DNA of 64,000 nt from Planctomycetota bacterium. Lineage in GTDB: Bacteria > Planctomycetota > UBA1135 > JADKAF01. Positions 15,909 through 26,680 of the stretch are shown in pieces. Positions within the stretch are counted from its first letter, which is position 1. Every line of letters starts with the position of its first letter. The position numbers were made by a program, and so were the translations under genes. Below the pieces are notes generated by a model that saw only the letters and a program-made list of their open reading frames with translations, was not told where the DNA came from and ran no database searches. Location of the stretch: NCBI GenBank assembly GCA_016719295.1, contig JADKAF010000001.1, positions 372,001 to 436,000 of the forward strand, read 5' to 3'.

Positions 15909-15987
15909 GCGGAGGCGTCCCGCCCGGCCCAGCCAACCCGTACTTCACGCCTTCGGCGCGGGGCTCCGAGCCTCGCCTCATCCCCTC

Positions 15988-17829
<1,842 letters not shown>

Positions 17830-17856
17830 GCGCTCCGGCGCCTCGCTCTCGCCACT

Positions 17857-17890
17857 TCGGACGCGCGGCCCATCGCGGCCGCGCGTCCGA
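17857..17890 (+). other. Perfect 14-bp hairpin after rpsA
   Basis: TCGGACGCGCGGCC (17857-17870) pairs perfectly with 17877-17890 across a six-base loop. No T-run follows. It sits directly upstream of the terminator hairpin and may protect the rpsA mRNA 3' end or help termination. Confidence 0.6.
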
Positions 17891-17894
17891 TGCT

Positions 17895-17941
17895 CCGCGC
17901 GCCCGGGCAGCTCCTCCTGAGCTGTCCGGGCGCGCGGTTTC
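17895..17941 (+). terminator. Intrinsic terminator of rpsA
   Basis: A 19-bp stem (17895-17913 with 17919-17937, one G-U pair), five-base loop CTCCT, then TTTCCT. GC-rich and well placed 65 bases after the rpsA stop. Confidence 0.75.
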
Positions 17942-17981
17942 CTGCTCCCCGGGTGCACTCCTTCGGTTAGCCTGCTCGGCC

Positions 17982-19076
17982 ATGCACGCCCGCTGCCTCA
18001 GCGCCACGTACCTCGTCCCGCCCGCGGCCCTTCTCGCTGCGGCGCTCCTGGGATCGTGTGTCGAGCGCCGTGTCGATCCGGAGATCCAGCTTCCGGTTCG
18101 CGCCGAGTCGATCGAGGTTCCGATCGAGATCGAGGAGCGCGACCTAGGCGCGATCGCGCGTATGCGCCTGCGCCGCCTGCACGAGCTCGTGCAGCAAGGG
18201 CTGCACGAGGAAGCGAAGGCCGAACTCGCGCGGCTCTCCGAAGAGCCCGAAGCGGCCGAGTTCCTCGAGACGCTGGAGCGATGGGATCGCTACCTCGACG
18301 GCTGCATCGCCTGGCAGAGCCTGCACGGCGTGGCGAAGCCGGTCTCGGGAGAGCGGTTGACGGCGGGGAAAGATCTCGAGCTCGACCTGGAGCTCTTCAC
18401 CGCCAGCGGCGAGCCGGTCGAGATCCCCGCGGGAGGCATCGACCAGGGCGAGTACCGCGGCGGCGACGAATCGAGCTTCTTCAAGCTGCGGCTGACCGAG
18501 GTCCTGTTCGATGGCCTCGGCGCGCATTCCAGCACGGTGCAGTGGGAGACCGTTCCGCTGCAATCCCCGCTCGCGTGCGCGGCCTCGACGATCGGGAGGA
18601 TGAGGCACGCCATCCGGCAGCCCGAGGCCACCCCTTGGGCCCTGAAGCTCCTGCGCATCGACGCCACGCTCTATCCCTGCGCCGCGCTGGTCGGCACGCG
18701 CTACGTCCCGCTCCGTCCGGTCGCGTTCGCGCCTGCCGTCGTCGCGATCTATCCCAACGGGTGGAACGCGCTCGCGCAGGATCCGCTGCTCGCGCTCCGC
18801 GCGGCCTGCTCGAGCGAAGACCCGGTGTTCGATCGGCACGCCCTGATCGCGGCGAGCCTGCTGCCGCGCGGCGGCGACGAGGAGCGCAAGGCCTTCGAGT
18901 TCCTCCAGGTCGCTTCCACTCAGAGCGCCCCGCGCGTGCGAGCGAAGGCCGGAGCCGCGCTCGAGTGGCTGCGCCTCGATCGAGCGGAGCTCTGGGCCGA
19001 GGCGACGCGACTCGCGCCGACCCGCGCCAAGCAAACGCGTCGGAGCGGCGACAAGCTCGACCTCCCGCGGCGCTGA
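17982..19076 (+). CDS. Lipoprotein of unknown function
   Basis: 364 residues from ATG 17982. A short leader ends in a lipobox-like LLGSCVER (Cys about residue 24). After an alpha-helical, Glu/Arg-rich stretch (about 50-95) comes a mixed domain with no motif I recognise, then a C-terminal helical part (about 275-345) that could be HEAT-like. A TTAGCCT sequence resembling a -10 box lies eight bases before the ATG, so the transcript may be leaderless; no SD is visible. It ends convergently with the cytochrome gene. Confidence 0.6.
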   Translation: MHARCLSATYLVPPAALLAAALLGSCVERRVDPEIQLPVRAESIEVPIEIEERDLGAIARMRLRRLHELVQQGLHEEAKAELARLSEEPEAAEFLETLERWDRYLDGCIAWQSLHGVAKPVSGERLTAGKDLELDLELFTASGEPVEIPAGGIDQGEYRGGDESSFFKLRLTEVLFDGLGAHSSTVQWETVPLQSPLACAASTIGRMRHAIRQPEATPWALKLLRIDATLYPCAALVGTRYVPLRPVAFAPAVVAIYPNGWNALAQDPLLALRAACSSEDPVFDRHALIAASLLPRGGDEERKAFEFLQVASTQSAPRVRAKAGAALEWLRLDRAELWAEATRLAPTRAKQTRRSGDKLDLPRR

Positions 19077-19092
19077 GTCCTCGCGGCCGCCC

Positions 19093-20607
19093 TCAGCGGT
19101 GGCGAATGCGCGTCCAATACTCGTCGAAGGCGAAGCGCGGGCTGTTCTCCGCGTCGTGGCAGCTGTAGCAGGTCTCTCTCGCTCGCGCGCCGACGCCGCT
19201 CATCGCCGCACGACCCGGACCGCTCGGTCGCAGCGCGTGCGCCAGGCCCGGACCGTGACAGGACTCGCAGCCGACGCCGCGAAGGTCGAGGTCCAACGGA
19301 CGTTCGGCGCTGCCCGTGCCGACGCGTGTGTCCGCGATGCGCGGATCGGCGAAGCCGAACGCGCGACCGTAGCCGACGGTATGGCAGGACACGCAGTTGG
19401 GATCCGCGAGCGAGCCCTCGGTCTTCGGCTCGGGTCGCGCGAGCGTCTCGTGCGCGCGGGCATGCGCGCTCCCGCGCCAGACTTGGAAGGCCTCGGCGTG
19501 GCAGCGCGCACACGCCTGCGAGCCGATGTAGAGGTCGCCTCCGGGGGGAAGCGCTTGTCCGGCGTAGTGCTGGGTGAGCGGCGGGCGATTCGCCGCCGCG
19601 CGGGCGCGAAACTCGGGCGTCAACCTCGAGAGACGTTCGTCGCGGCTCGAGCTGTCGTCGACGGCGTGCGCTTGGATGCCTTCGATGCGCGTCGCGCCGT
19701 TCTCGCGCGCGAGCTCGAGCTCGAGGATCTTCGTGCCGCGCGAGCCCGGAGCCACGATGGCGCAGCCGCCCTCCGTTGGGATCGGCTGCGAGGCGTCGTC
19801 GGTGTGTTCGTGGTCGGCCCAGAGGACGAGGCCGAGCTCAGGCACCGCGCGCGCGAGCTCCGTGGCCGCTTCGCGGCTCGGGCCATGATAGACGCACAGG
19901 AAGAGGTCGATCGGACCTTCGGCGGAAGCCGCGGAGTGCGCTTCGCGTAGCGCTTCCGCTGCGTCGCGATGCGTGTATTCGGCGCTCCAGAGCGGATCCG
20001 GAGCGGCGATCGCGCAAGTGAGCAGAACGCGCACGCCGCTCTCGGCGCCCAGCACGCGCCACGGCTTCCAGAGATCGGGCACGCTGCAGCTCACGTTGCT
20101 GAGCACCGGCGCACGATCGAAGAGCATCTGGCCGACGGCGGCGAGACCGTAGAACTCCGTGTCGTACGGGCTGGGGAGCGCCAGGCCCGTCTCGAACGGA
20201 GGGATGCGCAGATCGCGATCCCCGATGCAGAAGCCGTCGTAGGGCATCTTCTCCAGCGCTTGCAGCACCAGCGCCTGCTTCAGCGTATCGAAGAGCGGCT
20301 GCGCCGGTAGTTGCGACAAGCGCGGCGGACCCGTGAGATCGCCGCAGTCGATCGCGATCGTACGCGGATCGGACGCCAGCGCATGCAGCAGCGAGATGCG
20401 TCGGTCGAGCCCGCCGTGCATCCCCGCCGAGCAGCCGCAGGGATCGAGCTCGCCGGAGGTCGGGCCCGTCACGACGAGATGGACCTTCGCCCGCGTCCCC
20501 GCGACGGCTGTTCGAGCCGTCCTCGGCGGAACGGCGAGCAAGGCCATGCCCAGGGTCGCGAGGAGGAGGGCGGCAGGGGCGGCGGTGCGCGGCGAAGGCG
20601 TCTTCAT
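19093..20607 (-). CDS. Exported cytochrome c554-like tetrahaem protein with 5'-nucleotidase-like domain
   Basis: 504 residues with a signal peptide (about 1-36). Residues about 40-330 resemble the metallophosphatase part of 5'-nucleotidases (VHLVVTGPTSGELDPCGC, AIDCGDLTGP, later VLWADHEHTDD). The C-terminal part has four CxxCH haem motifs at residues 366, 405, 447 and 480 (CARCH, CVSCH, CESCH, CYSCH), spaced as in cytochrome c554-type domains. The family pairs a phosphatase-like domain with periplasmic electron transfer; the substrate is unknown. It follows the giant DUF1573 gene, with only about 30 bases between if that gene's frame is corrected, so the two are probably co-transcribed. Confidence 0.85.
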   Translation of the reverse strand: MKTPSPRTAAPAALLLATLGMALLAVPPRTARTAVAGTRAKVHLVVTGPTSGELDPCGCSAGMHGGLDRRISLLHALASDPRTIAIDCGDLTGPPRLSQLPAQPLFDTLKQALVLQALEKMPYDGFCIGDRDLRIPPFETGLALPSPYDTEFYGLAAVGQMLFDRAPVLSNVSCSVPDLWKPWRVLGAESGVRVLLTCAIAAPDPLWSAEYTHRDAAEALREAHSAASAEGPIDLFLCVYHGPSREAATELARAVPELGLVLWADHEHTDDASQPIPTEGGCAIVAPGSRGTKILELELARENGATRIEGIQAHAVDDSSSRDERLSRLTPEFRARAAANRPPLTQHYAGQALPPGGDLYIGSQACARCHAEAFQVWRGSAHARAHETLARPEPKTEGSLADPNCVSCHTVGYGRAFGFADPRIADTRVGTGSAERPLDLDLRGVGCESCHGPGLAHALRPSGPGRAAMSGVGARARETCYSCHDAENSPRFAFDEYWTRIRHR

Positions 20608-23204
20608 CGGATCCTCTTCACTGCAGGGCGGAGGGCCTCAGCGCGAGCCGGAGTCGGCGGTGCGGATGCGGAAGGGAATGCGCGCGACGACGCGCTCGGC
20701 GCCGCCGCGAAGGAGCTCGATCTCGCCGCGCGCCTCGCGTTTCGCGCCGCGCGGGAGGCGCAGCACCAGGCTCGCGTCGGGGCGCTCCGGCGGCTGCGGC
20801 TCGAGGATCTCCACCTCAGAGCGGGCGGCTCCTCGCCGGTCGAGCTCCAATGCACGCGCGGGCGCGGATCGAAGCGGAAGTCGCTCTCGCCGCCCAGGTA
20901 GCGCAGGCGCTCCTCGCGTTCGAGCTTCTCGCCTTCGCGAGCCGGCGCGAGAGAGAGCTCGCCCAGCGGGCGCAAGAAGTGAGCGAAGAGCAGCTCGCCA
21001 CCGGGCCCGGAACGATCGCGGAGCGCCTCCTCGCGGACGCAGACGATGTCCTCCACGACTTCGCCGAACACCTCGGCCTCGAACGCGTACCCTCCGCCGA
21101 TCGCGGTCTCGATGCGCACGCGCGAGCGATAGCTCGTCGGGCTCTTCTCGCCGGTCGCGACGAAGCGCAGCGCCACGAGGCGGGTGCCGTCGGCCTCGGT
21201 GCGCTCCTCGGCGGAGACCTGCAGGAAGCTCGGCCATGGCACTTGGGTCGAGGGGCGCAGCTCGGTTGCGAACGAGCCGTCCCAAGCGCGCGCCGGGCGC
21301 AGTTGCACCTCGTGCTCGCGCCGGCCCGTGCGGCCGACGGGCGGCACCCAGATGTCGCGCAGGGGCAGCACGAGATCCGGATGCTCGTCGCTCGTGCCGA
21401 AGAGCCCCGCGGGATAGTCGATCATCGCCGTCGTGCTGACGCGCTGGCGCGGGGCCACGCTGTCCTCGCTCTCGATCTCCGCGCTGGCGAAGATCCGCGA
21501 GCTGCCGCGGCTGAGCGGCGTGGTGTCCAGGGCGAACACGAGCCGCAGCGTGCCGCGCGCGGGGACGACTGCGAGGCGCGCGGGCTCGGGGCCGGCGGCT
21601 CCGCTCGACGCGGGCGCCGTCGCCCGCGAGCCGTCCATCTGCTCTGCGCGTACGAAGCGGAGCGGCGGACCTTGCTCCGGCGTGATGCGGCGGATCGCGA
21701 GGTCGCGGGCGCCCGGATTCGAGACCTCGAAGGCCACCTCGGGCATCGCGCCATGCACGACCTGACCGAGGTCCGTGCTCGCGTTCGCGAGCAGCAGGCG
21801 CGGCATCTCCACGTCGCGCGAAGCCGAGTTCGCCGCCGCGCGCTGCGGCACGATGCCCTGCACCTGCAGCACGAGCTCGTGCGAGGGCAGCGCATCGGCG
21901 GGCTCGCACGCGAGCTCGAGATCCAGCAGGAACGAGCTCGTGGCGCCGCGCGGCAGCTCGACCTCCAGAGTCCACGCTCCGGGCTCAGCGGGATGCAGCT
22001 TGGTCGCGACCTCGGGCTCCGTCTCGCCGGGTGCGCGCTTTACCGCGGCGGACCGCAGCGCGAAGCCCGCGCGATTCCCGACGTAGCGCAGCGTGCGCCG
22101 CACGGTGGTGGGCTCGCCCGGCTGCAGCACGCCGAAGGCGATGCGCGGGAGCGTCTCGCGCTGCCCGGTGAGCGTGCCGAGGTAGAGATCGCTGGCGACG
22201 AGCCCGCGCACGTTGAGCTTCACCGCGAGTCCGCCATGGATCGTCGTGGGCACCGCGATCTCGTGCTGTATCCGCCCCATGGGCTTGCCCGCGCCCAGGT
22301 CGAGCACGAGGCGCTTGCGCGGCATGCCGAGGCGCTGCGCGTCCTCGACCGCGAGCGCGAGATAGGGCGGCCCGTCCTTCCACGGCCGGCCATCGACGGT
22401 GATCTCGCCGGTGACGTCGAAGTTCTCCGGCGTCCCTTCGCTGAGATCGATGATGTCGATCCAGAACGACGCGCGCTCGCCGCGTCCGAGGGTGCCGAGC
22501 TCGACCTCGCGTTGGCGCGAGGCGCGGAAGCTCTCCTCGCCCGCGCGCCGCACTTCGACGCCGACGAGATAGAGGTAGGTCGCCTTCAGCTCCAGATAGA
22601 CGCGCTCGTGGCCGAGCCCGTTGGTGACGAGCTGCAAGCTCGAGCTGCGGGTCTCGCGCTGCGTCGTCGCTCCGGAGGGGAAGGTGCGCAGGTCGAGATA
22701 GCCGCGCTGTCCCGGCTGCAGCGTGAGCAGGTCCTTCTCGCGTTGGCTGCTCACCGGGGTGGAGCCGCCGCGGCTGTCGAAGGTGCCGAGACCGTCGATC
22801 GCGATGCAGGTGCAGGGCTTCACGATCTCGAGAAGTGTCACCGGCTCGCTGCCGCCGTTGCGAAACTCGAAGCGATGCGTCGCGTGCGATCCATCGACGA
22901 CCTCGCCGAAGTCGTACTTCGCCTCGCCTAGCTCCAGCCGCCCGCGCGTCTTCGGCACGCTGAGCTCGCGCTGCCCGAGCTCGTCCGTCCAGGCTTGCGG
23001 GCTCGACCCTTGGCTCTCGAAGACGCCGGGCGCGAGCGCCCGCAGCCCGATCGCGGCGAGGGCGCCTCCGGCCAGGCAGACGAGGAAGACGGCGGCGGCG
23101 GGCAGCTTCCTGCGCTGCGGCGCGCTCGCGGCGGTCTCGGGACGGGGACTCTGCGGGTCGGTGCTCGGTGGGTTCGAGGCCATCTCGGTCTCATCGTGCC
23201 GCAT
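20604..23204 (-). CDS. Large membrane-anchored DUF1573 protein, apparently frameshifted near its 3' end
   Basis: About 850 residues. A cytoplasmic N-terminus and one membrane helix (AAAVFLVCLAGGALAAIG, about 36-53) precede an exported region. A DUF1573 domain (LELGEAKYDFGEVVDGSHATHRF with the CTC motif KPCTCI) lies at about 90-215, and further immunoglobulin-like beta segments follow (for example PRLLLANASTDLGQVVHGAMPEVAFEV near 485). The last 90 residues of this frame are meaningless Arg/Ser-rich sequence. The adjacent frame continues the beta pattern (SEVEILEPQPPERP..., SLVLRLPRGAKREARGE) and stops at 20638, implying a one-base loss near 20823-20825. ATG 23183 is an alternative start. Confidence 0.8.
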   Translation of the reverse strand: MRHDETEMASNPPSTDPQSPRPETAASAPQRRKLPAAAVFLVCLAGGALAAIGLRALAPGVFESQGSSPQAWTDELGQRELSVPKTRGRLELGEAKYDFGEVVDGSHATHRFEFRNGGSEPVTLLEIVKPCTCIAIDGLGTFDSRGGSTPVSSQREKDLLTLQPGQRGYLDLRTFPSGATTQRETRSSSLQLVTNGLGHERVYLELKATYLYLVGVEVRRAGEESFRASRQREVELGTLGRGERASFWIDIIDLSEGTPENFDVTGEITVDGRPWKDGPPYLALAVEDAQRLGMPRKRLVLDLGAGKPMGRIQHEIAVPTTIHGGLAVKLNVRGLVASDLYLGTLTGQRETLPRIAFGVLQPGEPTTVRRTLRYVGNRAGFALRSAAVKRAPGETEPEVATKLHPAEPGAWTLEVELPRGATSSFLLDLELACEPADALPSHELVLQVQGIVPQRAAANSASRDVEMPRLLLANASTDLGQVVHGAMPEVAFEVSNPGARDLAIRRITPEQGPPLRFVRAEQMDGSRATAPASSGAAGPEPARLAVVPARGTLRLVFALDTTPLSRGSSRIFASAEIESEDSVAPRQRVSTTAMIDYPAGLFGTSDEHPDLVLPLRDIWVPPVGRTGRREHEVQLRPARAWDGSFATELRPSTQVPWPSFLQVSAEERTEADGTRLVALRFVATGEKSPTSYRSRVRIETAIGGGYAFEAEVFGEVVEDIVCVREEALRDRSGPGGELLFAHFLRPLGELSLAPAREGEKLEREERLRYLGGESDFRFDPRPRVHWSSTGEEPPALRWRSSSRSRRSAPTRAWCCASRAARNARRAARSSSFAAAPSASSRAFPSASAPPTPARAEALRPAVKRIR

Positions 23205-23360
23205 CGCCCGCCGGGGAATCCAGGGGCGGCGGGAAAGGGTAGGCGGAAGGCGTGCGCTGGCAACGCGGAAGCGCCTCCGCCCGGCCTCGACCTCGCGGCC
23301 AGACGCCGCGCCAGGCGCGGAGGATCCCGGGTCGCCGAAGTCCTGCGGCCCAACGCGCGC

Positions 23361-23389
23361 TTCATACGCCGCGGGCGCCCGGTTAGAAC
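23361..23389 (+). promoter_or_regulatory. Candidate glyA promoter
   Basis: TTCATA (23361-23366), a 17-base spacer and TAGAAC (23384-23389); each hexamer matches the sigma-70 consensus at four of six positions. It lies about 60 bases upstream of the glyA start. Confidence 0.35.
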
Positions 23390-23447
23390 CACTCGGGCGC
23401 GGCGCCGCCCGCGCCCTCTCCTACGGAACCGTGAGCGGAGCGCTCCC

Positions 23448-24722
23448 TTGCAATCTCTCGAAGCCCTGCGCGAGCAGGACCCCGAACTCTTCGCCGCCAT
23501 CGCCGGCGAGCTCCAGCGCCAGGAAACCCAGCTCGAGCTGATCGCCTCCGAGAACCACACGAGCCTCGCGGTGATGGGGGCCCAGGGCTCGGTGCTCACC
23601 AACAAGTACGCCGAGGGCTACCCCGGGAAGCGCTACTACGGCGGCTGCGAGTTCGTCGACAAGGCCGAGGAGCTGGCCAAGGCGCGCGTGCTCGAGCTCT
23701 TCGGTGGCGAGCGAGCGAACGTCCAGCCTCACTCGGGCACGCAGGCCAACATGGCGGCGCTGATGGCGCTCGCCGAGCCGCATTCGCGCGTGCTCGCGAT
23801 GAGCCTCGACCACGGGGGGCACCTCTCGCACGGTCATCCCAAGAACTTCAGCGGCCTGCTCTACGAGTTCCACCACTTCGGCGTCGAGCCCGAGACCGAG
23901 CGGATCGACACCGCGCGCGTCGCAGCGATGGCGCGCGAGCTGAAGCCCGCCGTGCTGCTGATCGGCGCGAGCGCTTACTCGCGCATCCTCGACTTCCCGC
24001 GCTTCGCCGAGATCGCCTCCGAAGTCGGCGCGAAGCTGATGGTCGACATGGCGCACATCGCGGGCCTCGTCGCCGGAGGCGTGCACCCGAGCCCCGTGCC
24101 GCACGCGGACATCGTGACCTTCACGACGCACAAGACGCTGCGAGGCCCGCGTGGCGGGGCGATCCTCTGCCGCAAGGAGCACTTCCCGCTCGTGCAGTCG
24201 CGCGTGTTCCCCGGCACCCAGGGGGGACCGCTGATGCACGTCATCGCGGCGAAGGCCGCGGCGTTCGGTGAAGCCCTGCGGCCGGAGTTCCGGAGCTATC
24301 AGGAGCACGTGGTGCGGAACGCGCGCGCGCTCGCCGAGGAACTCCAAGCGGGTGGTTTGCGCATCGTCTCGGGTGGCACCGACACGCACCTCATGCTGGT
24401 CGATCTCCGCTCGCTCGGCATGACGGGCAGCGAAGGCGAGGACGCGCTGCACCACGTCGGGATCACGGTGAACAAGAACCTGATCCCCTTCGACCCGCAG
24501 CCGGCGACCAAGGCCTCGGGGGTGCGCATCGGCACGCCGGCCATCACGACCCGCGGCCTCCGCGAGGTCGAGCTGCGTCGCCTGGGCAAGCTGATCGTGC
24601 GCGCTCTGAAGGGCCGCTCCGATGCCGCCGAGGTCCAGCGCGTCGGCGCGGAGGTGGCGGAGCTCGCGGGCTCGTTCCCGGTCTATCCGTCGCTGCACCG
24701 CGACTACGGGTTGCGCGATTGA
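23448..24722 (+). CDS. glyA: Serine hydroxymethyltransferase
   Basis: 424 residues, the normal size. It interconverts serine and glycine with tetrahydrofolate, using PLP. Landmarks are LIASENHTS (about 32), EGYPGKRYYGG (about 53), the aspartate/histidine region VDMAHIAGLVAGGVHPSP (about 198) and the PLP-lysine motif TTHKTLRGPRGG (about 225). It starts at TTG 23448 with GCGGAG upstream; the in-frame sequence further upstream is not conserved. It ends convergently with a small secreted protein. The folate link to pabB-pabC 4 kb away is metabolic, not an operon. Confidence 0.96.
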   Translation: MQSLEALREQDPELFAAIAGELQRQETQLELIASENHTSLAVMGAQGSVLTNKYAEGYPGKRYYGGCEFVDKAEELAKARVLELFGGERANVQPHSGTQANMAALMALAEPHSRVLAMSLDHGGHLSHGHPKNFSGLLYEFHHFGVEPETERIDTARVAAMARELKPAVLLIGASAYSRILDFPRFAEIASEVGAKLMVDMAHIAGLVAGGVHPSPVPHADIVTFTTHKTLRGPRGGAILCRKEHFPLVQSRVFPGTQGGPLMHVIAAKAAAFGEALRPEFRSYQEHVVRNARALAEELQAGGLRIVSGGTDTHLMLVDLRSLGMTGSEGEDALHHVGITVNKNLIPFDPQPATKASGVRIGTPAITTRGLREVELRRLGKLIVRALKGRSDAAEVQRVGAEVAELAGSFPVYPSLHRDYGLRD

Positions 24723-24741
24723 GCCTCGATCCGCGAGCGCC

Positions 24742-25161
24742 TCACCAGCGCTCCAGCGGACCGACGCGCAGATCCTCGATCTGGAGATGGGGGGGCTCGC
24801 CCTCCTTCGCGCGGCGCACGATCCCCTTCACGCAGAGCACGGTCCCGCGCGGCGCGCGCCGGTTGTAGCGCGCGAGCGCAGGATTCTCTCCTGCGACGCG
24901 GAAGCGCACACCTTTCCAGCGGAAGCTGAGCCCGCCGCGTTCCCCCGGCTCGGCTCGCTCCAGGGCCGAATGCGGGAGATGCACGTGCACACGTCGCCCG
25001 ATCCAGGCCTCGGCGCCGTCGCGATAGAACGAGCGCACGCGCTCGGGGCGATCGATGCGGAGGTACGAGCCGCTGCCGGCTTGTGCTCGCGCTTCGAGCG
25101 CAACGGATCCGAGGGCGAGAGCGAGCGCGACGGCGAAGCGGGGAGAAGAAGACAGCGACAC
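24742..25161 (-). CDS. Small secreted protein, possibly OB-like
   Basis: 139 residues from GTG 25161, which has an excellent SD (GGAGGA, eight bases upstream). A signal peptide (SSSPRFAVALALALGSVALEARAQA) is followed by about 110 residues of alternating beta pattern (AWIGRRVHVHLPHSA, LCVKGIVRRAKEGEPPHLQI). This recalls an OB-fold, but I cannot assign a family. The gene is divergent from eboE with a 157-base gap that should contain both promoters. Confidence 0.65.
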   Translation of the reverse strand: MSLSSSPRFAVALALALGSVALEARAQAGSGSYLRIDRPERVRSFYRDGAEAWIGRRVHVHLPHSALERAEPGERGGLSFRWKGVRFRVAGENPALARYNRRAPRGTVLCVKGIVRRAKEGEPPHLQIEDLRVGPLERW

Positions 25162-25317
25162 GACGAGTTCCTCCGCGAAGGGCGATACGCGCAGGACGCG
25201 GCGGCGGCGATGCGGTCGCTCTCGAGTTCGATTTCTCGCTCGACCGCGTGAGCTCGCGCCACCCGCTGGAGAGGTACGCGCATCCGCAGTAGGCTGCGGA
25301 CCCACCACGGAGAACGC

Positions 25318-26508
25318 GTGCGATTCCTCGGTTCCGACGGCCGGCTGCTCCACCTCGCGTACTGCACGAACGTGCATCCCGGCGAGGACCTGGATTCGAT
25401 TCTCGCCGGGCTCCGTGAGGTGAGCGCGGCGCTGCGCGCGGCGCTGCGTCCGAGCGGCTCGCTCGGCATCGGTCTCTATCTGCCGAGCGCGGTGGCGCTG
25501 CAAGTCGAAGCGCGCTCGACCTGCTTCGACGCGCTGCGGAGCGAGCTCGAGCGCGGCGGTCTTTACGTCGCGACGATGAACGCGTTCCCCTTCGGCGCGT
25601 TCCATGCGGCGCGCGTGAAGGAGGAGGTCTTCCGCCCGACCTGGGCCGACCCGATGCGGCTGGAGCACACGCTGCGCTGCGCGCGCATCTTGGAGCGCCT
25701 CGCGCCACCTGATGTGCGCGCGTGCCTGAGCACGCATACGGGCGGGTGGCGGCCCTGGGGCCGCGATGGCGCGTTCGGCGCGGCGGTCCGAAGCGGGCTG
25801 GAGGCCGCCCGAGCTGGGCTCGAGGGCCTCGAGCGCGAGGTCCTGCTCGCGCTCGAGCCCGAGCCCGATTCGACGCAGGAGAGCACGGTCGAGGTCGCGG
25901 ACTTCCTCGCCGACGCGCGTGCGGCACGCGGCGGCGCGCTCGCGGACGATCGTCTCGCGGTGTGTCTCGACACCTGTCACGCGGCCGTGCTCTTCGAGTC
26001 GGCGCCCGTCGTGGAGCGCGCGCTCCGCGGCCGCGCGCGCGTGGCGAAGCTGCAGCTCAGCTCGGCGCTGGAGCTGCGCGAGCCCGGGCGCGATCTCGCG
26101 GGGCGCGAGGCGCTCGCGAGCTGGCGCGAGCCGCGCTGGTTCCACCAAGCGCGGGGGCTCGCGCGATCGGGCGAGGTCCTCGCCGCCGGAGACCTACCCG
26201 AGCTGGTCGACGAGGAGCCCAGCGCGGCTTGGCTCGCTTGCGAAGCGTGGCGCATTCACTTCCACGTGCCGATTTTCGCGGAGTCCATCGGCCCCCTCGG
26301 GACCACGCGCGCAGCGCTGGTCGAGCTCTTCGAGCGCGCCGTCGTGCAGGCCTGGACGAGCATCTTCGAAGTGGAGACCTATACCTTCGATCGCCTGCCG
26401 CCCGAGCTGCGCGGGGGCGAGGGACCGCGCGCCCTCGTGCGATGCCTCGAGCGCGAGCTGAGCTTCGCCCAGGGGATCCTGGAGCGGCTCGGCTATCGCC
26501 CCGCCTGA
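25318..26508 (+). CDS. eboE: EboE-like metabolite traffic protein (orphan)
   Basis: 396 residues from GTG 25318 with GGAG upstream. The N-terminal LHLAYCTNVHPGEDLDSI, the NAFPFGAFH segment (about 88), CLSTHTGGW (about 140) and CLDTCHAAVLFE (about 218) fit EboE, a TIM-barrel protein of the widespread ebo cluster implicated in exporting secondary-metabolite precursors to the periplasm. The other ebo genes are absent here: the neighbours are a small secreted protein and tRNA-Glu. It may be a stand-alone xylose-isomerase-like barrel rather than a true ebo component. Confidence 0.8.
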   Translation: MRFLGSDGRLLHLAYCTNVHPGEDLDSILAGLREVSAALRAALRPSGSLGIGLYLPSAVALQVEARSTCFDALRSELERGGLYVATMNAFPFGAFHAARVKEEVFRPTWADPMRLEHTLRCARILERLAPPDVRACLSTHTGGWRPWGRDGAFGAAVRSGLEAARAGLEGLEREVLLALEPEPDSTQESTVEVADFLADARAARGGALADDRLAVCLDTCHAAVLFESAPVVERALRGRARVAKLQLSSALELREPGRDLAGREALASWREPRWFHQARGLARSGEVLAAGDLPELVDEEPSAAWLACEAWRIHFHVPIFAESIGPLGTTRAALVELFERAVVQAWTSIFEVETYTFDRLPPELRGGEGPRALVRCLERELSFAQGILERLGYRPA

Positions 26509-26559
26509 GCGGCCCTCCTGGTTTCGAGGGAACGCTCCGAGAATCCCGCCGAGGTGGGG

Positions 26560-26588
26560 TTGACCATGCGTAGGGTGCTCGCTAACCT
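26560..26588 (+). promoter_or_regulatory. Promoter of tRNA-Glu
   Basis: TTGACC (26560-26565), an exact 17-base spacer and TAACCT (26583-26588), ending 17 bases before the mature tRNA 5' end. Position and hexamers make this one of the clearest promoters in the window. Confidence 0.75.
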
Positions 26589-26605
26589 CTGCGCCTCACT
26601 TGCCC

Positions 26606-26680
26606 GGCCCCATCGTCTAGTCAGGCCTAGGACATCAGGTTTTCATCCTGGTAACAGGGGTTCAAATCCCCTTGGGGTCA
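26606..26680 (+). tRNA. tRNA-Glu(TTC)
   Basis: 75 bases forming a complete cloverleaf. Acceptor GGCCCCA pairs with TGGGGTC plus discriminator A. The anticodon loop TTTTCAT carries TTC, and the T arm AGGGG-TTCAAAT-CCCCT is perfect. CCA is not encoded. The 3' end overlaps the end of the xerC frame on the opposite strand. Confidence 0.96.
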
